A DNA stretch of 35,599 nt from Adonisia turfae CCMR0081 (GTDB taxonomy: Bacteria; Cyanobacteriota; Cyanobacteriia; Phormidesmidales; Phormidesmidaceae), in the NCBI RefSeq assembly GCF_011009555.1, contig NZ_QXHD01000003.1:457659-493257 (forward strand), in the 5' to 3' direction. The translations under genes were made by a program, and so were the position numbers. Of the stretch, positions 8,111 to 16,750 are shown in pieces (the stretch's first letter is position 1; every line of letters starts with the position of its first letter). Below the pieces are notes generated by a model. It saw only the letters and a list, made by a program, of their open reading frames with translations. It ran no database searches and had not been told where the DNA came from.

Positions 8111-9536
8111 TTACTACCCAAATAGTTCGAATTAGGATGTAGATATCTAGCCAGACCGACCAGTTGCGAACATAATAGGCGTCAAGATTCACTCGTTCTT
8201 GGTAGGTGATGTTATTGCGTCCTGAGACCTGCCACAGACCCGTCAAGCCAGGCAACACCTGGGTATAGAGTTGGAATTTTTCCTTATACAGTTTTACTTC
8301 GTCATGGACAATGGGACGGGGACCGACAAGACTCATCTCTCCTCGCAGAACGTTCCAGAGCTGGGGGAGTTCATCGAGGCTGGTTCGTCGTAACCATCGC
8401 CCTAGGCGCGTAATCCGTGGGTCGTATTTGAGCTTGCGGTCTTTGCTCCAGTGGGTTTGTAGCTCAGGTTGGCTTTGTAGATAGTCCTTGAGCACCCGCT
8501 CGGCATTGGGGACCATGGTGCGAAATTTCCAGGCTTTAAATGGACGACCGTTGCGACCAATGCGGGTCTGTCGGTAGAGAATAGGCCCGGGTGAATCAAT
8601 GCGAATGGCCAGAGCAATTAAGACAATTAAGGGAAAAGACACCAGGCCGACAATTAAGGTCAGGCATTGATCTAGAAGGCTTTTAGTGAGTTTTGGACCA
8701 GGGAGTAAGAGTTGTTGTTGAGACTCTAGACCCAACACACCCCCGAGATCACGGGCAGCAACCCACAGGCTAGCCATGCCAAACAGGTCAGGAATAATTA
8801 GGAGATGGGGAAAGGCACGACCGTAGTGTTGAGCAACATACAGTAACCGATCTCGATGGACCCCTGGCATGGCCATGATGGCGTAGGGAATCTGGTCACG
8901 ACCAGCCAATACTGGAGCCTGAGCTAAGTTACCAATCACGGGAACGCCTTCAAGATAGCCGTGTTTGTTGACGTCATCATCGAGTACAGCTACGGGCTTG
9001 AGGCCTAGGGCCGGTTGGCGATGTAAGGTACGAATGACTAGGGCCCCTGTTTTGCCTGCCCCGAGTACCAATACTGGATAACCCCACCAAGAGCGTTTTG
9101 CGACCAAGGCCCTGAGGCCATAGCGACCCAGTAGCGGCAGAATAATCGACAGACCCCAGGCCATCAGAAATGCGGCACGGGAGTAAAGCTCTAAGTCTCG
9201 GAAAAGAAAGACGGCAGACCCCAGGGTGAGATAAAGCAGTGTGGTGGTTAGGGCTAAGCGGCGAAGTTCCTCCACTGGCCCGATACCTTGACCTGGGTAT
9301 AACCCTGCTAACCCATAGCCCAGTAAAAACAGACCCAGGAACGGCCATAACTCCCAATATAAGGAAGGTTCATATTGGCCGTTGAACCATAGACGGACGT
9401 AGACGCTAATAATGCCAGCTAAGCTTAAACATAAGGCATCACACGTGATCAGAGCGGTCACCATGTAGCCGGGGTGGGCATGCACTTTGAGGGGTGCGAT
9501 CGCAGGTTTAGTCGGCTGAGAAAGAGTCATGTGCAC
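8088..9536 (-). CDS. WbaP-type undecaprenyl-phosphate sugar-1-phosphate transferase
   Basis: A polyprenol-phosphate hexose-1-phosphate transferase (PHPT) that would start glycan repeat units by loading a sugar phosphate onto undecaprenyl phosphate at the inner membrane. The 482 residues show the full WbaP layout: four hydrophobic spans between about 25 and 145, a Rossmann-like CoA-binding domain starting at [17 protein letters not shown] (about 155-171), then a membrane-inserted helix (about 288-312) and the catalytic domain. Catalytic signatures are KFRTM (337-341), the Asp-Glu pair in [16 protein letters not shown] (388-389) and [18 protein letters not shown] gives two possible starts six bases apart. 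It sits between a GT4 gene and the ligase-like gene on the same strand. The sugar (galactose, glucose or other) cannot be read from the sequence. Confidence 0.92.
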   Translation of the reverse strand: MHMTLSQPTKPAIAPLKVHAHPGYMVTALITCDALCLSLAGIISVYVRLWFNGQYEPSLYWELWPFLGLFLLGYGLAGLYPGQGIGPVEELRRLALTTTLLYLTLGSAVFLFRDLELYSRAAFLMAWGLSIILPLLGRYGLRALVAKRSWWGYPVLVLGAGKTGALVIRTLHRQPALGLKPVAVLDDDVNKHGYLEGVPVIGNLAQAPVLAGRDQIPYAIMAMPGVHRDRLLYVAQHYGRAFPHLLIIPDLFGMASLWVAARDLGGVLGLESQQQLLLPGPKLTKSLLDQCLTLIVGLVSFPLIVLIALAIRIDSPGPILYRQTRIGRNGRPFKAWKFRTMVPNAERVLKDYLQSQPELQTHWSKDRKLKYDPRITRLGRWLRRTSLDELPQLWNVLRGEMSLVGPRPIVHDEVKLYKEKFQLYTQVLPGLTGLWQVSGRNNITYQERVNLDAYYVRNWSVWLDIYILIRTIWVVIVGDGAY

Positions 9537-9560
9537 ACGATGCCGAGGTCGCTAACCTCA

Positions 9561-10685
9561 CTACTCTAAGGGATGACTTTGAAGAAAACTTGTATAGGTT
9601 TGCTCAACACAGTCACGAAACTGACTTCGAAAGCATTCGATCGAGAACTTCTCTGCCTGGTGTCGCAGATTATCCCTGTTTAATTCATACATACCCATTT
9701 CAAAGGATTTTACGGCCTGGACCAGACTGTCAACTGTCTGGTCCGGAAACAAGATGCCGGTTTGGCCATGTATTACTGTTTCAGCCACACCACCTCGACC
9801 GAAGGCAATCACTGGTGCTCCGGCTGCTTGAGCCTCCACAGGGGTAATGCCGAAGTCTTCCTCTGCTGGAAAAATAAATCCTTTGCATCGTTGCATATAA
9901 TCTGCCACGGCGCTATCAGGCTGCTGTCCTAACAAGCGAATGTTCGAGCCAGCCATCGCCTTAATTCTTGACCAATCTGAACCATCACCAATAACCACTA
10001 AGGGCAGTCCTAGTTGGTTAAAGGCTGCCACTGTTAAATCGACCCGTTTATAAGGCACAAACCGGGACACCGTTAAATAAAAATTTTCACGGGGATGTTG
10101 CCACTCGAATCGGGATATATCCACGGGGGGGTAAATCACCGTCGCTGGTCGCCGGTAGGCTCGCCATACGCGCTGCTTAATAAAATGAGAATTGGCCACA
10201 AATCGATCAACACGGTTGGCACTAGTGGTGTCCCACAATCGCAAATAGTGCAAAATCAAGCGCGTCAGAGCCCCCTTCAACCCTCGTTCTAACCCGGCCT
10301 GTTGCAAGTATTGATGTTGCAAATCCCAAGCGTAGCGAATAGGAGTATGAACATAGCTGATATGCAATTGATGGGGGGCTGTTAATACCCCTTTTGCCAC
10401 AGCATGGTTACTGGAAATCACCACGTCATAGTCGGATAAATCAAATTGCTCCACAGCCAGTGGCATCAGGGGCAGATATTGCCGAAAGGCTCGTTTAGAC
10501 AGCGGTAGCTGCTGAATAAATGACGTTGTGACTGAACGATGTCCAATAAAATCACGCTGTTCTGGCGGCAAAAAATCCACCAGGCTAAATAGATCGGCGT
10601 CTGGATAGAGTTGCAGAATTTGTTCCACAACCTTTTCAGAGCCTGCATGGCTAGCCAGCCACTCATGCACAACGGCAACACGCAT
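9561..10685 (-). CDS. GT4-family glycosyltransferase
   Basis: A 374-residue retaining GT-B enzyme. The N-terminal domain opens with MRVAVVHEWLASHAGSEKVV, typical of WbaZ-like O-antigen mannosyl/glycosyl transferases, and contains SYVHTPIRYAWD. The C-terminal donor-binding domain has SRFVPYKRVDL with the basic residues near 213-214 and a complete E-x7-E motif (PAEEDFGITPVEAQAAGAP, Glu276 and Glu284). It is cytoplasmic and probably peripheral to the membrane. It is first in a minus-strand set with the WbaP-like and ligase-like genes, which fits addition of an early sugar after priming. Donor and acceptor are unknown. A 78-base divergent promoter region separates it from the aminotransferase gene. 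Confidence 0.9.
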   Translation of the reverse strand: MRVAVVHEWLASHAGSEKVVEQILQLYPDADLFSLVDFLPPEQRDFIGHRSVTTSFIQQLPLSKRAFRQYLPLMPLAVEQFDLSDYDVVISSNHAVAKGVLTAPHQLHISYVHTPIRYAWDLQHQYLQQAGLERGLKGALTRLILHYLRLWDTTSANRVDRFVANSHFIKQRVWRAYRRPATVIYPPVDISRFEWQHPRENFYLTVSRFVPYKRVDLTVAAFNQLGLPLVVIGDGSDWSRIKAMAGSNIRLLGQQPDSAVADYMQRCKGFIFPAEEDFGITPVEAQAAGAPVIAFGRGGVAETVIHGQTGILFPDQTVDSLVQAVKSFEMGMYELNRDNLRHQAEKFSIECFRSQFRDCVEQTYTSFLQSHPLE

Positions 10686-10763
10686 ATCAAACCTGACGAC
10701 ACAAATCGTCCTAAGATTCTAGAGCAGAGCCTCTTAACATCAGACCCTTAAAACATAACTACC

Positions 10764-11921
10764 GTGAGCCAAATCAAAATCCCTATCCTTGACTTAAAAC
10801 CTCAGTACCAGGCGATTAAGGATGAAATTCAAACGGCTATCAACCAGGTCTTGGATTCAGGACAGTTTATTTTGGGGCCAACGGTAAAAGCGTTTGAAGC
10901 GGATGCAGCCGCTTACCTGGGCGTCAAACACGCCATTGGTGTGAACTCTGGCACCGATGCCTTGGTCATTGGTTTGCGAGCTTTGGGGGTTGGGCCAGGG
11001 GACGAGGTGATTACGACACCATTTACCTTTTTTGCTACGGCAGAATCCATCAGTATGGTGGGGGCAAAACCGGTATTTGTCGATATCTGTGCCGATACGT
11101 TCAACATTGACCCCAATTTGATTGAGGCGGCGATTACTCCGCAAACCAAGGCCATTGTACCGGTGCATTTGTACGGCAACCCAGCCGCCATGGGACAAAT
11201 TCTGGAGATTGCCACCCAGCATAATTTGAAGGTGATTGAAGACTGTGCCCAGGCTTTTGGTGCTGTTTATAAAGGAGATTGCAGGGGCTGTGGTTGTCAG
11301 GAATCAAGTCGCGATGGCCTACTGGGTAAATATGTCGGAACCCTGGGCCATGTGGGGGCGTTTTCGTTTTTTCCAACCAAAAATCTTGGGGCCTATGGCG
11401 ATGGTGGTTTGATTACTACGAACGACGATGACATTGCTGAAGTGGCCCAGATGCTGCGGATGCACGGGTCTAAGCAACGCTATTGCAACTTGATGTTGGG
11501 CTATAACTCACGGCTTGACGCTATGCAGGCAGCTATTTTAGGGGTTAAGCTGCGCCATATTGATAGCTGGAATGCAAAGCGTCGTTGGGTGGCAGAAACC
11601 TACAGCAGATTGCTGGCTGATGTAGATGGGGTAGTGCCTCCGGCGTTTTCAGCAGGCCATGTATTTCATCAGTACACGATTCGACTGCTGGGTGGGCAGC
11701 GCGATCGCATCAAACAAGCCTTGGCAGAGGCAGGCATTGGTGCAATGATTTACTACCCTATTCCCCAAGATAAATTGCCTATATATGCTGGTGAGTATCC
11801 TGACTATCCCGTGAGCGATCAGCTAGCTCAAGAAGTGCTGAGTTTGCCCATGTGGCCAGAGCTCAGTTTGGATCAGCTAAAATATGTCGCGACAACTTTG
11901 AAACAGGCACTGTCCCATTAG
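10764..11921 (+). CDS. DegT/DnrJ/EryC1/StrS-family sugar aminotransferase
   Basis: A PLP-dependent aminotransferase that would put an amino group on a keto-sugar nucleotide. The start is GTG, and MSQIKIPILDLKPQY matches the usual N terminus. Family features are NSGTDALVIGL at 61-71, IEDCAQAFGA with Asp160 and Gln163 near the cofactor, and the Schiff-base Lys206 in FSFFPTKNLGAYGDGG. There is an insertion of about 17 residues (172-188, bases 11277-11327) between VYKG and KYVGT, just before the catalytic strand, with three cysteines as C-x-x-C-x-C. The frame stays open and later motifs are intact (GYNSRLDAMQAAIL, PMWPEL). The sugar is not determinable; a UDP- or dTDP-linked amino sugar for the nearby polysaccharide is likely. 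Confidence 0.9.
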   Translation: MSQIKIPILDLKPQYQAIKDEIQTAINQVLDSGQFILGPTVKAFEADAAAYLGVKHAIGVNSGTDALVIGLRALGVGPGDEVITTPFTFFATAESISMVGAKPVFVDICADTFNIDPNLIEAAITPQTKAIVPVHLYGNPAAMGQILEIATQHNLKVIEDCAQAFGAVYKGDCRGCGCQESSRDGLLGKYVGTLGHVGAFSFFPTKNLGAYGDGGLITTNDDDIAEVAQMLRMHGSKQRYCNLMLGYNSRLDAMQAAILGVKLRHIDSWNAKRRWVAETYSRLLADVDGVVPPAFSAGHVFHQYTIRLLGGQRDRIKQALAEAGIGAMIYYPIPQDKLPIYAGEYPDYPVSDQLAQEVLSLPMWPELSLDQLKYVATTLKQALSH

Positions 11922-12003
11922 AATCCAAATATTATAGGGGTTAACTTTTTGATAGATTAATGCGGTAATCGACTAGGAAAGAAGAGGCTGCGACCATAGT
12001 TCT

Positions 12004-12900
12004 GTGACAATAGTAGTAGGGCCAATCAAAACATCTCTAAAAGTTCTAAAGCGTCTTCTATGGCGGTTGACAGTCAGTTTAAAACGACTGTTTCCCCTGA
12101 CTCAAGCCCAGTGGACCAAGCTAGGTTTACTAAAAACCTTAGTCCAACGCGACCTCGATACTCGATATAAGGGTTCTGTATTAGGGAACCTATGGGCATT
12201 GGTCAGACAAATATCACAGTTACTGATATACACATATGTCTTCTCAGTAGTACTGAATGTTAAGCTCAGTGCTCAAGGCTTGCCAGGTGGTAATGCCAAT
12301 TTCACCTTTGGGTTATGGCTATTTGCTGGTCTGATTCCCTGGATTACCTTTACAAACGGCTTAACCCAGGCGATGACCTCTGTGCTGCGGCAAAAAAATC
12401 TGGTAACTAAGGTTGTTTTCCCGTTGGAGCTGTTGCCGTTAGTACCTGTCTTGACAGCTTTTGTAGAAAGTATGTTTGGACTAATGGCACTGATTACATT
12501 TGTATCTATTACCAGCCAAACTCTCCATGCCACTCTGCTGCTGCTGCCTATTATATGGTTGCCTCAGCTATTGCTCACCGTAGGATTGGCCTATTTGACG
12601 TCAGCCCTCACTGTTTTTTTGCGAGATATACCACAGCTTTTAGGCATCGTGCTCAATCTGTGGTTCTATGCAACGCCAGTTTTATATCCGGCAGATTTAA
12701 TTCCCAATCCAATTCGCACACTAGTATTTTGGTTCAATCCTTTAGCTGCGATCGCTGAAATGTACCGTGACATCGTGTTGGTTGGTGAGATTAGACATTG
12801 GCAAGTATGGTCAGTAGCAACGGTCGTTTCAGGATGTCTGTGTTTATTGGGCTATCTGACTTATCAAAAACTTAGACCATCATTTGCAGACGTGCTATGA
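12004..12900 (+). CDS. wzm: ABC-2 type polysaccharide exporter permease (Wzm-like)
   Basis: Membrane half of an O-polysaccharide/capsule ABC exporter, 298 residues with about six membrane spans. The N-terminal amphipathic gate segment QRDLDTRYKGSVLGNLWAL (about 48-66) is diagnostic of this family, as is LNLWFYATPVLYPADLIP before the last spans. The start is GTG. A further 40 or so residues lie before the usual family start, so the true N terminus is somewhat uncertain. The ATPase gene follows after 18 bases, so the two form one unit. The pair would move a completed lipid-linked glycan across the inner membrane, in contrast to a Wzx flippase, for which I see no gene in this window. Confidence 0.92.
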   Translation: MTIVVGPIKTSLKVLKRLLWRLTVSLKRLFPLTQAQWTKLGLLKTLVQRDLDTRYKGSVLGNLWALVRQISQLLIYTYVFSVVLNVKLSAQGLPGGNANFTFGLWLFAGLIPWITFTNGLTQAMTSVLRQKNLVTKVVFPLELLPLVPVLTAFVESMFGLMALITFVSITSQTLHATLLLLPIIWLPQLLLTVGLAYLTSALTVFLRDIPQLLGIVLNLWFYATPVLYPADLIPNPIRTLVFWFNPLAAIAEMYRDIVLVGEIRHWQVWSVATVVSGCLCLLGYLTYQKLRPSFADVL

Positions 12901-12918
12901 AGCATTTTTTTCATTTCT

Positions 12919-14319
12919 ATGGCTGACAATATCTCAATTTCTCTAGAAAATGTTTCGAAGGTCTTTAAGCGCTACCAACGACCGGCTGATCGGCTGAAAG
13001 AAATTCTCCTGCCAGGGAAAACCTACGCAAAAGAGTTTTGGGCATTGCGAGATATTTCGTTAGAAATTCTAAGAGGCGAAACATGGGGCATCATAGGTCG
13101 TAATGGCGCAGGCAAAAGCACGCTGCTAAAAATCATTGCCGGGACATTGCAGCCAACCTCCGGCATAGTTCAAGTGAATGGACGAGTATCTGCACTTTTA
13201 GAATTAGGGAGTGGCTTTAATCCTGAATTTACAGGGCGACAGAATGTGTTTTTTAACGGTCGTTTGTTGGGATTGAGTCAGGTAGAGATTGAGGAGCGAT
13301 TTGAAGAAATTGCTGCCTTTGCAGATATTGGAAATTTTATTGATCAACCAGTTAAAACATACTCTAGTGGGATGTTTGTCAGACTAGCATTTGCAGTAGC
13401 GATAAATGTTAATCCTGATGTACTCATCATAGACGAAGCTTTAGCTGTTGGAGATGGTATTTTTGTTCATAAATGCATCGGTAAAGTCAAGAGTTTTCAA
13501 GACTCTGGAGGCACTATTCTATTCGTTTCCCATGATACTGGGAGTGTAAATCGATTATGTTCAAACTGTGTTTGGCTTAAAGATGGACACGTTGCTGAAA
13601 TAGGTTTACCTGTCAATGTCAGCAAATCATACCAGGCATGGACCTATGAGCAAATAAATACGGAGTTAGAAAAGAATCAACTGAACTCAAAGCATATAAA
13701 GCAGCCTTCAAACGAGTCTAAAAGAATTGACAAGTTAGATGGCAAAGAAATACATAAAGACATAGATTTAGACCATAAGCAAAGTGCCTCTACATCACCT
13801 GTCTTGAATTCATATACACAAAAAGAATATATGAGTTTCCCAGCTAGTGATCGATGTGGCACAGGACGATGTGAGATTACTCAAATTCGTCTTCTTGGGA
13901 AAGGAGGGAGTGAAACCAACTTTTTCATGCCTGGCGATAAGTTTTCCATCATTATCGAGTGTGTGGCTCATGACAGGGTGGAAAGTCCTATCGTTGGAGT
14001 GCAAATGTTTGACAGGCTAAGAGCTCCTATGATTGGCTGGAATACTGCTCAGTATGGCTGCAAGCTTAATCCATTACATATAGGTGAAACTGTAAGGGTT
14101 TCATTTACTATGAATTGGCCACATATTAAAAGTGATAATTATGCCCTAGAGCCTGCTGTTGCAGATGGCGATCAAGAAAATCATGAAATGCTAGATTGGT
14201 TGTTCACTCCACTTACATTTAGGTCTGGCGAAAAAGGTTTAACATTTGGTTTTCTAAGAATGGAAGATGTTAATGTAATATGCAAATTAAATTCTGAAAA
14301 ACCAATTGTCAGGAAGTAG
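12919..14319 (+). CDS. wzt: ABC exporter ATPase with C-terminal glycan-binding domain (Wzt-like)
   Basis: Nucleotide-binding subunit of the exporter, 466 residues. Residues 1-245 are the ATPase: Walker A GRNGAGKST at 60-68, signature YSSGM at 148-152, Walker B VLIIDEALAVGD at 168-179, H-loop His205. A polar, Lys/Asp-rich linker (about 245-315) leads to a beta-rich domain of about 140 residues (from SDRCGTGRCEITQIRLLG through MFDRLRAPMIGWNT) that resembles the Wzt C-terminal carbohydrate-binding domain. In E. coli O8/O9a this domain recognises the terminal cap of the finished polymer and is needed for export. Its presence implies a modified chain end here, and methyltransferase genes follow directly. 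The 3' half is visibly more A+T-rich than the ATPase half. Confidence 0.92.
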   Translation: MADNISISLENVSKVFKRYQRPADRLKEILLPGKTYAKEFWALRDISLEILRGETWGIIGRNGAGKSTLLKIIAGTLQPTSGIVQVNGRVSALLELGSGFNPEFTGRQNVFFNGRLLGLSQVEIEERFEEIAAFADIGNFIDQPVKTYSSGMFVRLAFAVAINVNPDVLIIDEALAVGDGIFVHKCIGKVKSFQDSGGTILFVSHDTGSVNRLCSNCVWLKDGHVAEIGLPVNVSKSYQAWTYEQINTELEKNQLNSKHIKQPSNESKRIDKLDGKEIHKDIDLDHKQSASTSPVLNSYTQKEYMSFPASDRCGTGRCEITQIRLLGKGGSETNFFMPGDKFSIIIECVAHDRVESPIVGVQMFDRLRAPMIGWNTAQYGCKLNPLHIGETVRVSFTMNWPHIKSDNYALEPAVADGDQENHEMLDWLFTPLTFRSGEKGLTFGFLRMEDVNVICKLNSEKPIVRK

Positions 14320-14374
14320 GCTTCTAATATTATCTTTTCAGCTTTTTGATAAAAGAAACTAGTTTTAGAGTTCT

Positions 14375-15130
14375 TTGAAAAGTGAATTTCTAATACTGAT
14401 TAGAGATAGTTTAAAGACTATGCTTCCGATCTTAACTATGGGTATTTCTTCATGTTGTTGCTGCGGTTCAGATAGATTTAAAGATAATAAGGTTCTATGG
14501 AAAAAGTTGATTGATGATTGGCAACTAGCTCAGTACGAAATCGATTATATTAACCAGCAGCAGGGTCTTTGCTGCTTAGAATGTGGTGCTAATATTCGAT
14601 CTATTGCACTGGCTGCTTCACTGATGAAACTCCTTGGTTTTCAGGGATTGCTGAAGGATTTCATACAAGACGATTCATTTCATAAATTGCAAATTCTAGA
14701 GATAAACAAGGCTGGAACTCTAACATCATGGCTTTTACAATTGCCTGGTCATAGACTCATTGAATATCCGGAGTATGACATGATGAATCTGCCCTTTAGA
14801 TCTTCTTCTTTTGATATTGTTATTCATTCAGACACGTTAGAACATGTAGAACATCCCATTAGAGGTCTGTCAGAGTGTAGAAGAGTTCTACAAAAAGGAA
14901 CTGGCTATTGTATCTTTACCGTCCCTCTTATTGTTGATAGGCTGACAAGGACAAGATATGGCTTGCCGCCAAGTTATCATGGTGTCGAATCAAACTTACA
15001 AAATGATCACTTAGTATTTACAGAATATGGTGCTGATGCGTGGGTACAGGTTATTAAGGCTGGCTTTAGTGAATGCAGAATAATTTCTCATGACTTCCCT
15101 GCATCTAATGTCCTGGTAGGAGTTGCATAA
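14375..15130 (+). CDS. SAM-dependent methyltransferase-like protein with N-terminal cysteine cluster
   Basis: The class I methyltransferase fold is suggested by MNLPFRSSSFDIVIHSDTLE and EHVEHPIRGLSECRRVL, the usual motifs around the fourth strand. The expected glycine-rich SAM loop is replaced by LQILEINKAGTLTSWLLQL, so cofactor binding may be altered or lost. The N terminus has four consecutive cysteines (SSCCCCGSD) and a second CCLECG group about 40 residues on, a possible zinc ribbon. The longest frame starts at a TTG with no clear ribosome binding site; ATG codons at 14420 and 14438 are alternatives, and 14438 starts just before the cysteines. It lies between wzt and the coiled-coil methyltransferase with gaps of 55 and 14 bases, so it is part of that operon. 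The substrate is unknown, presumably a sugar of the exported polymer. Confidence 0.75.
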   Translation: MKSEFLILIRDSLKTMLPILTMGISSCCCCGSDRFKDNKVLWKKLIDDWQLAQYEIDYINQQQGLCCLECGANIRSIALAASLMKLLGFQGLLKDFIQDDSFHKLQILEINKAGTLTSWLLQLPGHRLIEYPEYDMMNLPFRSSSFDIVIHSDTLEHVEHPIRGLSECRRVLQKGTGYCIFTVPLIVDRLTRTRYGLPPSYHGVESNLQNDHLVFTEYGADAWVQVIKAGFSECRIISHDFPASNVLVGVA

Positions 15131-15144
15131 TCTGAGGAAATTGT

Positions 15145-16221
15145 ATGGAATTTACTGGAGAAAGATACATCCCAAGTGAGGATGGTGTAATCAAGTACGA
15201 GCATCTACACAGATATGCAATAGCTAAAGATTTTTGTAAAGATAGAACTGTTTTAGATATAGCTTCGGGAGAAGGATATGGCTCAGCTATGCTGTCGAAT
15301 ATAGCTGAATCAGTTTTTGGAGTAGATATAGATCCTGAGTCCATAGCTCATGCTCAAAAGGAGTATGCTCATAAAGAAAACTTAAAGTTTCTACTTGGTT
15401 CCTGCGATAAGATTCCTCTTGATGATAATTCAGTGGAAGTTGTTGTTTCATTTGAAACTATTGAACATCATGATAAGCATGAGGAAATGCTGGCTGAAAT
15501 TAGTAGAGTACTTACTAATGATGGCATTCTTATTCTCTCCTCGCCCAATAAATTAACCTATTCTGATGAGCCTAATTACCAAAATCCCTATCATGTCAAA
15601 GAGCTTTATTACGAGGAACTAAGGGCACTTATTGACAAGCATTTTAATTATATTTCTACCTATGGCCAAAAAATGGGGGTTTCCTCATTCATTACTTCTT
15701 TAGAATCTGCTGCTGATTCTTCTGATTTATTAGCTTCCTTTACAAGTCAATCTAAAGAATTAATTCGAAAAAAAATATCAATTCCCTCACCACTTTATTT
15801 TTTGGTTATCTGTTCCAACAGTCACTTTGAACCCCTGAAATCATCTTTATATAGAGACGAAGATGATTTGTATATGAGAACTAGAGCTCAAATAATGTCA
15901 TTAAGCGATACATGTCGTGAAATTTCTATAACTGCTCGAAATTTAAACGCTGAACTCAAGCGGACACAGACACAATCTAATGAGAGCCAGCTGAAATTAC
16001 AAGACACTCAATCTAAGTTACAAGACACTCAATCTAAGTTACAAGACACTCAATCTAAGTTACAAGACACTCAATCTAAGTTACAAGATACTCAATTTAA
16101 GTTACAAGACACTCAATCTAAGTTACAAGACACTCAGAAACAACTAGAGAGAAACTTTTTTTTCATAGTAAAAATGACTAATAAAAAATTGCTCAAGAAG
16201 ATCCGTCGTATTTTTAGATAG
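15145..16221 (+). CDS. Methyltransferase with heptad-repeat coiled coil and basic tail; candidate chain-length terminator
   Basis: The 358 residues fall into three parts. Residues 1-200 are a class I methyltransferase: MEFTGERYIP start, SAM loop LDIASGEGYGS at 37-47, acidic DID at 61-63, VVSFETIEHHDKHEEML at 100-116. Residues of about 245-335 are predicted to be one long helix, including seven tandem LQDTQSK heptads (285-331, the last incomplete) with Leu at position a and Thr at d. Residues 332-358 form a hydrophobic then strongly basic tail ending KKLLKKIRRIFR, able to lie on a membrane. This layout, just after wzm-wzt, parallels WbdD of E. coli O8/O9a, whose methyl cap ends the O-chain and whose coiled coil sets its length. 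No kinase domain is present. Fold and repeats are seen; the terminator role is inferred. Confidence 0.85.
   Translation: MEFTGERYIPSEDGVIKYEHLHRYAIAKDFCKDRTVLDIASGEGYGSAMLSNIAESVFGVDIDPESIAHAQKEYAHKENLKFLLGSCDKIPLDDNSVEVVVSFETIEHHDKHEEMLAEISRVLTNDGILILSSPNKLTYSDEPNYQNPYHVKELYYEELRALIDKHFNYISTYGQKMGVSSFITSLESAADSSDLLASFTSQSKELIRKKISIPSPLYFLVICSNSHFEPLKSSLYRDEDDLYMRTRAQIMSLSDTCREISITARNLNAELKRTQTQSNESQLKLQDTQSKLQDTQSKLQDTQSKLQDTQSKLQDTQFKLQDTQSKLQDTQKQLERNFFFIVKMTNKKLLKKIRRIFR
15997..16137 (+). repeat. Tandem array of 21-bp in-frame repeats
   Basis: Six complete units and one 15-base partial unit of a 21-bp sequence coding for LQDTQSK. Units 1-4 and 6 are identical. Unit 5 (16081-16101) has two C-to-T changes, one of which turns Ser into Phe. 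Each unit is exactly one coiled-coil heptad, so gain or loss of units would keep both reading frame and heptad phase. Such near-identical arrays are prone to copy-number change by replication slippage. Confidence 0.97.
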
Positions 16222-16750
16222 CTTACTTATGATGTATGAATTTATTTTTATCAAATTTTGAGATATTGAGTGATGTGCTGGCTTATCTTGCCAGCAAGTT
16301 AACTCCTCCTGACGTTAGAATTTTTTGCATGCGGAACGAGATACTCCAGGTATTCTTTGCACCTTTGTGAGTTTCTCATATCTTTTTGATGAGCTATCTT
16401 CCTCATTGTGTTGGAGAGATTTGACAAGGTTTGACTTGATGTATAAAGAATTTAATTCTCAGCAATTAAAAAGTTTAAACTGTGCTGGTTTTGTGCGTAA
16501 TTCTGAATTCTAAAGGGCATGAATCTAGATGAGGATAACCAAGTTTTTACATGTCTTTCAGCGATTATCTTATTACTTCTTTGATGGGCTGGTGGATAAT
16601 ACTTCTTAACTCTTCGGGGGTAACTATGTTCCTTAAGCAAAAGATTTGAAACTAATTCTTATTCGTTAAATCATTCAAATGATTTAAGCTTAATTCATAC
16701 AAGATTAGCATGTCCCTAGATTAGAAACAGTCCCCTTGGGAAAATTCCTT
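16222..16750. other. Gene-free stretch with one hairpin
   Basis: 529 bases in which I recognise no gene. Short open frames exist on both strands (for example 16325-16513), but they resemble no family I know and lack ribosome binding sites. TGCTGGC (16276-16282) and GCCAGCA (16290-16296) form a 7-bp hairpin about 55 bases after the coiled-coil methyltransferase, possibly a transcript end, though without a T-tract. Decayed coding sequence is possible but not shown. Confidence 0.5.

Noticed and set aside
8977..9357. Open frame of 126 codons on the minus strand
   Set aside because: It is an alternative frame inside the WbaP-type gene, which has all its family motifs.
15997..16137. Repeats considered as a CRISPR array
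   Set aside because: Units are directly adjacent without spacers, are 21 bp, and keep an open coding frame; they encode coiled-coil heptads.
16325..16640. Short open frames on both strands in the gap before the WbsX fusion
   Set aside because: No recognisable similarity, no ribosome binding site, and A+T-rich sequence where such frames arise by chance.
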